Assembly (NCBI GenBank): GCA_037045145.1
Contig: JBAOIA010000011.1
Location: 1,550,001 to 1,614,000, forward strand
Length of the DNA stretch: 64,000 bases
From: Bacteroidia bacterium
GTDB taxonomy: Bacteria > Bacteroidota > Bacteroidia > AKYH767-A > OLB10
Direction of reading: 5' to 3'
The translations under genes were made by a program, and so were the position numbers. Numbering within the stretch: the first letter of the stretch is position 1; the number at the start of each line of letters is the position of its first letter. Positions 1 through 8,500 of this stretch are shown here, in pieces. The notes under the pieces were generated by a model that had not been told where the DNA came from, ran no database searches, and saw only the letters and a list, made by a program, of their open reading frames with translations.

Positions 1-28
1 CCGTACAAAAGGAACAACATCATACACA

Positions 29-1189
29 ATGAAATTTTTAAAATCCATCAATACCATAAGTATCTTAGCAATACTGCTGATATTAATATCGGCTGATGGT
101 CAATCACAACCAAGTAACAATTCAAATACAAAACCCCGTCAGGTTGATGTGGTGATTTGTATGGACCTTAGTGGAAGCACTAATGGACTAATTGATAATT
201 TCAGGGATAAAATGTGGGATATTATTAATCAGTGGCAAATGTTCACTCCCAAACCTGTAATTAGAATAGGGTTGATTGGCTTCTCCAGATATTCCTTTCA
301 TGATGGCAGCGGATACATAAAAATCATTTCTGATTTAACTGATGATTATGATGCGTTATCACAAAAAATGTTCGACATACAACCTTATGTAGAGAATGGA
401 ATTCAGTTTGTAGGTGCAGCCATAGGTTCAGGGGTTAATGATATGTCATGGAGTCAGAAACCTGATGCAGTTAAAATGATGTTTGTAATGGGTAATGGTT
501 ATGTTAACCTTGGAAGGTTCGATTTCAGAGCTCAATGTGAGTCTGCAGTAAAAAGTAATATTGAAATTCATACAGTTTATTGTATTAAAAATGACAAACA
601 GATGCGTCAGCGCGAGTTGCCGGGATGGGAAGAGATAGCTAAGATGACTGGAGGACAATCTTTTCAGGTTTTAGTCAATAAAAGAGCACCTTTAATCAAG
701 GAAAAAGTGAATGTGATGGCATTGGCTTCACTCAATGATTCATTGAATAAAACATTTATACCTTATGGTAAAGCAGGAGTTGACCGACTCAAACTTATGT
801 TAAAGGCTGATGACCATGCTGTGCGATCTTATGAAGCTTATTTTTATTCAAGATTGAAATACAAACTCAGCGACCATTATACTTCACAAATGCTAATGTG
901 GGATGTTACCCAATACAAAGAAGAATATCCTCAGTCACGCCTTTCAGCTGTCAGGCAGTCTGTCAAGTCGAATAATGAATCGTCTGTTGATTTGGAGTTG
1001 CTCGCCAAAGAATTTGTAGAAAAAAGAAATAGTCTGCGCGCATCAATCAATGCTTTGTTTCCCGTGGGAGAAGAGCTAAGAATACATAACGAAGCTATTG
1101 CCGAAGAGTATGAATTGGAAAACAGGCTTGACAAAACAATGGTACGTGCCTATTCGCAAACGCTTCTTAAATCAGGATTTAAAGAATAA
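29..1189 (+). CDS. Secreted von Willebrand factor A (VWA) domain protein
   Basis: The 386-residue product starts with a basic and then hydrophobic stretch (residues 4-22) ending near SADGQS, which fits a Sec signal peptide, so the protein is probably periplasmic or surface-located. Residues 38-215 read as a VWA domain: the metal-site motif DLSGS (D46, S48, S50) follows a VDVVICM strand. The second conserved loop, normally T-D-G, reads G-N-G here ('FVMGNGYVN'), so metal binding may be altered. The C-terminal 170 residues are helical and charged and I do not recognise them. VWA domains usually mediate protein-protein contacts. The gene stands alone on its strand with only 28 bases visible upstream, so its operon cannot be judged. 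It is not one of the BatA/BatB proteins, which lie at 53-55 kb and have membrane segments. The specific role is unknown. Confidence 0.75.
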   Translation: MKFLKSINTISILAILLILISADGQSQPSNNSNTKPRQVDVVICMDLSGSTNGLIDNFRDKMWDIINQWQMFTPKPVIRIGLIGFSRYSFHDGSGYIKIISDLTDDYDALSQKMFDIQPYVENGIQFVGAAIGSGVNDMSWSQKPDAVKMMFVMGNGYVNLGRFDFRAQCESAVKSNIEIHTVYCIKNDKQMRQRELPGWEEIAKMTGGQSFQVLVNKRAPLIKEKVNVMALASLNDSLNKTFIPYGKAGVDRLKLMLKADDHAVRSYEAYFYSRLKYKLSDHYTSQMLMWDVTQYKEEYPQSRLSAVRQSVKSNNESSVDLELLAKEFVEKRNSLRASINALFPVGEELRIHNEAIAEEYELENRLDKTMVRAYSQTLLKSGFKE

Positions 1190-1393
1190 GAATTAAATTT
1201 ATTCTTGTTGAATACCGTTTTTAATGAATAGCAGGTTGTGTTTCTTGTAGCAGATTCAAAAAGACTACATTCCAAAGAAATTGTTTTTAAAAGTACGAAC
1301 CACTTAACTTATTTTTTCTTAGTTTGAGAACATTAAGTTTAAAAATGTAATTCATTTTTTTTGAAGTCGTCATAGAAAATCATCCCAAATTCT

Positions 1394-1401
1394 TAAATTT
1401 G
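1394..1401 (+). promoter_or_regulatory. Candidate -7 element TAAATTTG before the AddA-like gene
   Basis: TAAATTTG matches the Bacteroidetes -7 consensus TAnnTTTG exactly and sits 20 bases before the proposed TTG start at 1422. I see no TTTG at the expected 19-21 base distance upstream, so only half of the promoter is supported. Confidence 0.4.
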
Positions 1402-1421
1402 AAAACTCATCGAAAAGAATT

Positions 1422-4400
1422 TTGGGTAATCTGAAAATATATCAATCATCAGCAGGGTCGGGAAAGACCTATACACTTGTTAAAGAATATTTGTTGTTGG
1501 TATTAAAATCACCCACTGCTTTAAAAGGAACGCTTGCTGTTACTTTTACCAACGCAGCAACCGGTGAAATGAAGGAAAGGCTAATCCTAGCTTTATGGCA
1601 ATTAGCAACCGGTAGAAATGAAAAACTTAAATCTGATTTGTCCTCTTCTCTTGGGGCGTCATTTAATATTGAACGAGCAGCAGCAAAGGTGTTAAATTAT
1701 GCTATTCATCATTATGCTGATATTTCTATTAAAACAATAGATAGTTTTTTTCTGAATATTGCCCGGTCTATTGCTTATGAATCACGGTTGCCTGGTAGAT
1801 ATGAAGTTGATTTAAATATAGAACCTGCCATAGATTTTATGGTTCAGCATACATTACTCGCTGCCGGTACAGATGCTGATATTACCAAGTGGCTTATTGA
1901 TTTTGCGCTGCATAGAGTGGAGAATATGAAGAGTTGGAACATGCAGGGTGATCTAAGGAACATTGCAAAAGAAATTTTTAAAGATCATCTTAAGGTTAAT
2001 TTTGAAACAGATGTTCTTGCCGATACTGAAGGAGTTAATGAAGTGAAGAGTTTGAATGCTGCAATCTGGAACCAATTGTCAGGAATGGCAAATAAGTTTT
2101 TGCAGATAGCAGATTCAGTAGGAGCAGAGCCAAGAGATTTTTACTACGGTAACGGTGGTTTTTATTCTTTAATAGTAAAGATTTCAAAAAAGACTCATCC
2201 AAAAGATTGTGAAATTGGCATGCGTACTTGGCAGATTCTTGAACGTGGAAATGTGTTTGCAGATAGAGCAAGTGATTTTCTTATACAGGATGAAAGCCTG
2301 AATACTGAATTGTTGTCTTTAGTACAACAAATAGTTGACTTTTATACAACAAATATTGAAAAATTATTATCTACTGAAATTGTTGCTGCAAACATTTATC
2401 AGGCGGTAATTCTCAAATATCTGTTCCGTCAATTGAAGGTATATCGCAAGGATCATCAGATTCTGCTCATGAGTGATGTGGGTAAAATTTTAAACACCAT
2501 TATCGGAAGCAATGACACCCCGTTCATTTATGAAAAGGTGGGAAATAAATACAGAAATTATTTGATTGATGAATTTCAGGATACATCACAAGTGCATTGG
2601 AGAAATTTAGTGCCTTTGCTTATCAACAGTTTGTCTGAGCAAAATCAGATACTTACTGTTGGTGATGGAAAACAATCAATTTATCGTTGGCGGGGAGGAG
2701 ATATGAATCTACTTCTAAATGAGGTTGAAGGCACGTTAAAGAAACATGCAAATAGTACAGATGTGTTCAGGCTGGATTCCAACTACCGTTCTTCTGTTTC
2801 GGTAGTTGAATTTAATAATGCCTTTTTTAGTGCAATAAGTGAAATTATTTCTGCAGATTCGCAACAATCACAATTGCTGAAGACTGCATATATGTCAGAT
2901 GCAGTACATCAGATTACAAAGCGAAGTGATGAAAATGGTTTTGTCTCAATTAAACTTTACTCTGATAGCGAAGAGTATCCTGAGCTAAATTATCCTGAAT
3001 ATTTTAAACCAACTGATAAAGTGATTGCTTCTCATACACTAAGCTACATACAAAGTCAGATTAAAAAAGGATATAGTCCCGGAGATATTGCATTGCTCGT
3101 CAGAACTAATGATAAAGGAAATAGGTTGGCAGACTTTTTAGTTTTAAATGGTTTTAAGAATATCAACTCACGTGACTCACTACTGATTTGTCATGCGCCT
3201 CAAATCAGATTCCTGATAAATTGCCTAAGACTCAATGTTGACAACAGCAATCAGGTAGCAGAAAAGCATATTTTGTATTTTGTGTCGAAACATCTGCAAA
3301 TGGAAACAGATGTTATTGAAGCTACTATCGAAAAGCACGTTAAGCATGTTAAACTTTACTCGCTTACAGAATTTTGTGCACAGGTAATAAATAAATTTGT
3401 GTTGAATAAACAACCGGATGCATACCTCCAACGTTTTGAAGATTTGATTTTTGAAAAATCAAGTAAAGGAATAAATACTGCTTCTGAATTTCTTGATTGG
3501 TGGGATGTTGAATCCAATCAAAGTAAAATTTCAGTACAAACACCTGCAGATGAAAACGCTATTACCATTATCACCATTCATAAATCTAAAGGACTGCAGT
3601 TTCCGATAGTAATCATTCCCTATGCTGATTGGGAAATGGATAGCAATAAAGGTTTGATTTGGATCAGAAGTGAAATTCCACCATTCGATAAGTTAGGAGC
3701 ATTTCCTGTCAAGCCTTCAAAAAGTTTATTGAAAACATACTTCTGTCAAAATTATATTCAAGAGAATCGTGAGAAAGTGCTGGAAGAAGTGAATACACTA
3801 TATGTGGCATGTACCAGGGCAGAAGATAAGTTGTTTATTTTAATTTCTGAAAGTGGAAATGAGAGCCAACAAGGTTTTAATAAAGTTAATAAAGTAATAA
3901 AGTCTGTAATCGCTAATTCGGAAGTTGTAAGTTCAGCTTTAACAAAAGCAAGTGATTCTGTTTATACCTTGGGAGTTGACTCTGAGTACAAGCGTAAGCA
4001 AAAAAAATTAACGGACACGCCAGATAGTTTCATTAATATGGAACTGGCAAACTATCATGTGAATGTAAACAGGATAAGTACAGGATTTAAAATTAAAAAA
4101 TTTGCTGAGCAAAGTAAAAGCCGGTTAATTGGAATTAAAGTTCATGAGCTGTTGGCTGATTTTCATAGCGAAGAAGATTTGGAAGTAATAGAAAATCATT
4201 TAAATAATCTTCAATTACCGAATGACGAAAAGAGCAAGTTGTTGAGTGGCGTAACGGATACGTGTAAGTTTTTCTCAGAGAAAAAATGGGTTAGTCCTCA
4301 TTTTAAAATTTATAATGAGCATGAAATGGCAGATTCGGAGGGAAATATTTTAAGGCCTGACAGACTTATGATTGAAGGTGATAGGGCAGTGGTGGTAGAT

Positions 4401-4535
4401 TATAAAACGGGAGCAATTGAAGCTATTCATATTCAACAGTTAGCTAATTATAAAGAAGTTTTACAAGACGCAGGTTTTAGTGATGTTAAGACCTTTTTAT
4501 ATTATTTGGAAAAGAAGGAGTTGGTGGAGGCTTAA
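1422..4535 (+). CDS. AddA-type UvrD/Rep-family helicase fused to a PD-(D/E)XK nuclease
   Basis: This 1037-residue protein carries the superfamily 1A helicase motifs in order: Walker A SSAGSGKT (residues 9-16), Walker B LIDEFQDTSQ (about 382), GDGKQSIYRWRGGD (about 414), TIHKSKGLQF (about 717) and LYVACTRAED (about 793). The C-terminus has a RecB-type nuclease core, RPDRLMIEGD...VVVDYKTG (about 978-998). Known relatives resect double-strand DNA ends for recombination together with an AddB-like partner, but no AddB gene is adjacent. The start is the rare codon TTG: an in-frame stop lies at 1362-1364 and there is no ATG between it and the Walker A motif, so TTG at 1422 (or ATT just before it) must serve. 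A -7 element ends 20 bases upstream. The gene converges on the minus-strand PAS-like gene with only 7 bases between them. Confidence 0.88.
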   Translation: MGNLKIYQSSAGSGKTYTLVKEYLLLVLKSPTALKGTLAVTFTNAATGEMKERLILALWQLATGRNEKLKSDLSSSLGASFNIERAAAKVLNYAIHHYADISIKTIDSFFLNIARSIAYESRLPGRYEVDLNIEPAIDFMVQHTLLAAGTDADITKWLIDFALHRVENMKSWNMQGDLRNIAKEIFKDHLKVNFETDVLADTEGVNEVKSLNAAIWNQLSGMANKFLQIADSVGAEPRDFYYGNGGFYSLIVKISKKTHPKDCEIGMRTWQILERGNVFADRASDFLIQDESLNTELLSLVQQIVDFYTTNIEKLLSTEIVAANIYQAVILKYLFRQLKVYRKDHQILLMSDVGKILNTIIGSNDTPFIYEKVGNKYRNYLIDEFQDTSQVHWRNLVPLLINSLSEQNQILTVGDGKQSIYRWRGGDMNLLLNEVEGTLKKHANSTDVFRLDSNYRSSVSVVEFNNAFFSAISEIISADSQQSQLLKTAYMSDAVHQITKRSDENGFVSIKLYSDSEEYPELNYPEYFKPTDKVIASHTLSYIQSQIKKGYSPGDIALLVRTNDKGNRLADFLVLNGFKNINSRDSLLICHAPQIRFLINCLRLNVDNSNQVAEKHILYFVSKHLQMETDVIEATIEKHVKHVKLYSLTEFCAQVINKFVLNKQPDAYLQRFEDLIFEKSSKGINTASEFLDWWDVESNQSKISVQTPADENAITIITIHKSKGLQFPIVIIPYADWEMDSNKGLIWIRSEIPPFDKLGAFPVKPSKSLLKTYFCQNYIQENREKVLEEVNTLYVACTRAEDKLFILISESGNESQQGFNKVNKVIKSVIANSEVVSSALTKASDSVYTLGVDSEYKRKQKKLTDTPDSFINMELANYHVNVNRISTGFKIKKFAEQSKSRLIGIKVHELLADFHSEEDLEVIENHLNNLQLPNDEKSKLLSGVTDTCKFFSEKKWVSPHFKIYNEHEMADSEGNILRPDRLMIEGDRAVVVDYKTGAIEAIHIQQLANYKEVLQDAGFSDVKTFLYYLEKKELVEA

Positions 4536-4542
4536 GTACTAC

Positions 4543-4941
4543 CTATTTGCCATGCCAGCGCTTAACAAATTCAGGTACTATTGGCGTGGTTTTAATTTGA
4601 GGGTGGTAAGTCGGTTTATTCAACCTTTCTTTAAAATGAACATAATTGTCTGAAATCATCCAAGATATGGTTGTCTCACTCATTTCTTCATGCTTTATAA
4701 AAACAAAGTCGCAAATACTTTTAAAGTCCGCAAAGGAGAATGCTATACATGGAACAAAAAATGGCTTATTACTTCTTTTAAGATTTCTGATTTCGGGTTC
4801 ATAACAATTCAATAGCGGGAACTGCTTCATGATGTTTTTTCCTATTAAATTACTTGCCAGAAAAATGGTGTCACAACTTTTTAGAATATTGCCATAGATA
4901 TCAAAAATTATTATCTGACTTTTGCTGTGAACATTTTTCAT
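4543..4941 (-). CDS. Small hypothetical protein, possible PAS-fold partner of the GTPase
   Basis: This 132-residue protein has no signal peptide or membrane segment, so it is probably cytosolic. I do not recognise the family with certainty. The order of segments recalls a PAS domain: a first strand IIIFDIYGNIL, a helix around LIGKNIMKQF, and late strands around CIAFSFADF, CDFVFIKHEE and TTISWMISDN. PAS domains bind ligands or partner proteins. The start codon lies one base past the stop codon of the Ras-like GTPase gene upstream, so the two are almost certainly translated from one mRNA and probably work together, perhaps with this protein as a regulator of the nucleotide state or as an effector. 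The PAS reading is an inference from pattern only; a roadblock-like fold is an alternative. Confidence 0.6.
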   Translation of the reverse strand: MKNVHSKSQIIIFDIYGNILKSCDTIFLASNLIGKNIMKQFPLLNCYEPEIRNLKRSNKPFFVPCIAFSFADFKSICDFVFIKHEEMSETTISWMISDNYVHFKERLNKPTYHPQIKTTPIVPEFVKRWHGK

Positions 4942-4942
4942 G

Positions 4943-5458
4943 TCAATAGATTTTGATTTTATGAAGGAAAGGTTCGTTTAATAAATCTGCTGCTATTGTT
5001 TGGAACATTTCATTAATCATGAAATTGTTTTTTGCTGATGTAAAAAAAGTTCTGTAACAATCGAACTGAGTAAAGAAATCACTACAGTCAAGATTGATAT
5101 TTGCTTCAATCTTATTACAAGTTAAATAAACAGGTGTGCCCGGAAGGAATTTTTGATAATGACTAATCCATGCATCAAGATCTGAAAATGTAGATGGGTT
5201 GTTTACGTCAATTACATGGATTAATGCATCTGATCCAAGATAGTATGACTTGAATGATTTTATGGTAGAAACACTTCCCGGAGCTGTCCAGATTACAAGA
5301 TTGACTTTTTTCTTGTTTATAGCCAATTCCTTTCTGGCAATACTTAACTGACTGTCTTCTGAATAGGAATGATGAAATCTGTTTTTCACCAATCGGTTCA
5401 CAATAGAACTTTTGCCGCACTGACTATATCCTGTGATGAGTATTTTTTTATTCTGCAT
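4943..5458 (-). CDS. Bacterial Ras-like small GTPase
   Basis: The 171-residue product is a single G domain of typical Ras length. It shows the P-loop GYSQCGKS (residues 10-17), a switch II segment WTAPG (57-61) in place of the usual DTAGQ, a base-recognition motif CNKIE (114-118) in place of NKxD, and a G5-like TSAKN (140-144). The Asp-to-Trp change at switch II suggests altered magnesium handling or slow hydrolysis, so a regulator may be needed. Bacterial relatives include MglA (polarity and motility) and the Rup families of unknown role; I cannot place this one. It has no lipidation signal. The gene begins 71 bases after the stop of the truncated PKD protein gene on the same strand and is followed one base later by the PAS-like gene, so it forms at least a two-gene operon. 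Confidence 0.8.
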   Translation of the reverse strand: MQNKKILITGYSQCGKSSIVNRLVKNRFHHSYSEDSQLSIARKELAINKKKVNLVIWTAPGSVSTIKSFKSYYLGSDALIHVIDVNNPSTFSDLDAWISHYQKFLPGTPVYLTCNKIEANINLDCSDFFTQFDCYRTFFTSAKNNFMINEMFQTIAADLLNEPFLHKIKIY

Positions 5459-5529
5459 GCCGATTGTTTATATAGTTTATATGCAGAAAAGTGAAAAAGG
5501 TTGCAGTATTTTATTTTAACTCCTGAAAA

Positions 5530-8500
5530 TTATTCTTCCTCCATGTGATGGGTTTTGCCATCAACAGATTTTATTGTCTTCCAATTCCCATTTTCATCCT
5601 GTTTTTGTATTTCATAGCGCTCAACACCTTCTTTCCAGCCATTGTATGGAGTCCATTCAAGTCTGCTGTTGTTCATATCGTCTAATTTGCCTTGCAAAAG
5701 AATGTTGCCTGATAAATCTGTCAGACCTGTGCGTTGCTGACAAATGTTTTCCACTTCAATTTTGTATTGATAGGTATTTGTATTGACATCAACATCTCTG
5801 TCAAGATAGTATTTTGTACTGCTGTTTACAGAGTCAATTAAAATAAAATTTCCGAGGTCTTTGTCTGATGATTTGTAGATTAAATAGTAGGAGACCAACT
5901 CCGAAAAAGGACTGCCCTCATGCCATTCTGTTAAAATGCTGCTGTTGTCAACCACCGTTGAACGAATGATAGAAGTGGTTATTTGATTTACAAGACTCGT
6001 TGGTGCTGATGCATCATTGTTACTTTCGGAGGTGTATATACTGGCAGCCAATTGCGCTTCTATTTTATAACTATATTCCTGTTGGCAATATGCTGTAGAA
6101 TCAATATAGGAACTTTCTGTTCCGGCTACTTCTGCAATCAGGTCATAATTCAATCCATCAATACTGCGGTAAATCGAGTAGATAGTAACATCCTTACCGG
6201 AGTACGGTAGCCATGATAGCATATTTGCCATGGTATCAGGCTCTGTTGTCAATAAAATTGTAGCATGGGCTCTTGAGCTGTCCAGAGGAAATGAATTATT
6301 GCAGTTGTTGATAGTCAAAAGTTTGTAGTAATAGCGATTTTGATTTGTTGTCACGTTATTATCAATAAATGCTAATTGAAGATTGAATGTACTGTTGTTT
6401 ATGTTGGTATCAGTATAAATCAAATTGTAATTTTTATCATCATTCGATCTGTATAATTCATATCGGTTCAGATTTGTGGCTGATGAAGGTTGCCATGATA
6501 TTCTGATTGCATTACTGTCGAGCACTGTGATGTAGTTGATTTCTGAAGGTGATATGGGTTGGTTATTTTGAGCGGCAATGAAGTTGTGTTTTGTAATGCT
6601 ATCACTGCAAAGCCCGTTATTAGTTACTTTTAATGTCACCGAATAATGTCCTGCACTTTGATAGTAAAACTGTGGATTGAACGCTGATGATGTAAGTCCG
6701 TTGCCTCCATCCCACATAAAGACCGGATTTTGTAGTGATGTACTTATGTTAACCATGTTTGAAGAAAGTGGCACACAGCCAATTAATGGTGAACCTCCAA
6801 AATCGGCTACCGGAAAAGGTATAACGGTAACGGCATTGATGCTGTTAACAGTGTCTGAACAGTATCCATTAGAAGCAACTAATGTTATGCTATATTGTCC
6901 CGGAGACTGATATTGATGGATAACATTGGAGTGTTGTGAAGTGCTACCATCACCCAGAAGCCATTTGTAGCTATTTGATGATTGTGATAGATTGACAAAA
7001 GAAGTTGAAGTGCCAGCACAAATTGAAGAATCACTTATTGAAAAAGCTGCAACCGGTTTGTTATAAACTTTAATTGTGTCAGGATGTGTAAAAGCCGATT
7101 GACATCCGTTTGCATCTTTTACGATCAATGTTACCAGATATGAGCCTGCCGTATTGAAAGTATGTACGGGTGAAGCTGCCAAAGAAGTATCCCCATCTCC
7201 AAAACTCCAAAAGTGCGTTAGTACATTTTGTGAGGAATCGTTGAGACTGATAGTTAGCGGTTGGCATCCATGATTGTTGGATAATGAAAAAGAAGCTGAT
7301 GGCCCGGGTATGTGTAAAGCATTTGCCAAAGTTTTTGTGGTACTGCAACCTGCTGCATCTGTTACTGTAAGAGTAACCTGATAGTTTCCGCCTGTTGTGT
7401 ATATATGGTTTGGATTAAGGAGTGTTGATGTGGTGCCATCACCAAAATCCCATAAGTAGTTTGAAGCACCTGAAGATATATTTTGAAATTGAACAAGCAC
7501 AGGAACACAGCCTGAAGATTTTGTGTAAGCGAAATCAGCTTGTGGTTTTGAAATAGAAATGACTTTTCCTCCAACAGTGTCTTTGCAACCAAATGAATCT
7601 GTAATTATTAACGATGGCGTAAAATTGCCGATGTTATTATAGGTTATACTGGGATTTTGATTTGTGGAAGTTAATCCATTGCCAAATTTCCAAAACCATT
7701 GTTGTGCATTTTTGCTTGAATCTGTAAAGTGAATCATTTTTGGATTACATCCTATGGTATCTGACTGCGTAAATGCTGCTAGTGGAAGTTGAATATTGTC
7801 AAGCTCATAATTTTTCTCACATCCGTTAACATCTTTAGCAAAGAGTTTTATTTTATCTGCTGGTAATGTAGTAAATGTGTGTTGCGAAGTTTGAGAAAAT
7901 GTGGTGTCGCCATCACCCCAAGACCACTTCCACGATACTGCATTGAGACTTGAATCTGTTACATTAATTGTTATAGGTAAGCATCCCTGACTTCTTGTAT
8001 AACTGAATTTAACTTCAAAGTCAGGTATAATTACAGCCTGTGAAATAGTTTTAGTACTTGCACACCCATTATTGTATGCAGTTAGTTTAATATCATAAGT
8101 GTAAGGTGGGTTAGGTCCGTAATAGTAATATTTGTTTACATCTGTCAGTGATGACATGGTTCCATCTCCCAAATCCCAGGTGTAAGAATTGCTACCGGTA
8201 GAAGTATTGGTTAATTGTACGTTCACCATGGTGCATGATGAAGAAAGCATATTGATGTTAAAGTCAGCCAATGGCTTTACAATAGTAACTTGTTGTGATG
8301 CATTTACAGTCTGTGTACAACCATTAATATCCGTTATGACAACCTGAATAGAATAGGCGCCAGAATCAGCGTAAGTATGTGAGATAGGGTTTCCTGTTGC
8401 TGAAGTGCCATCGCCAAAGTCCCATATATAACTTACGTAGTTTGTGTTTTGTACTGAAAAGATAATGGTATCTGATGCACATGCTCTGTTCTTGTTCGAG

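Noticed and set aside
1182..1206. AAGAATAA/TTATTCTT inverted repeat after the VWA gene as a terminator
   Set aside because: The 8-bp stem has only one G-C pair and no clear T tract, which is no better than chance in A/T-rich DNA.
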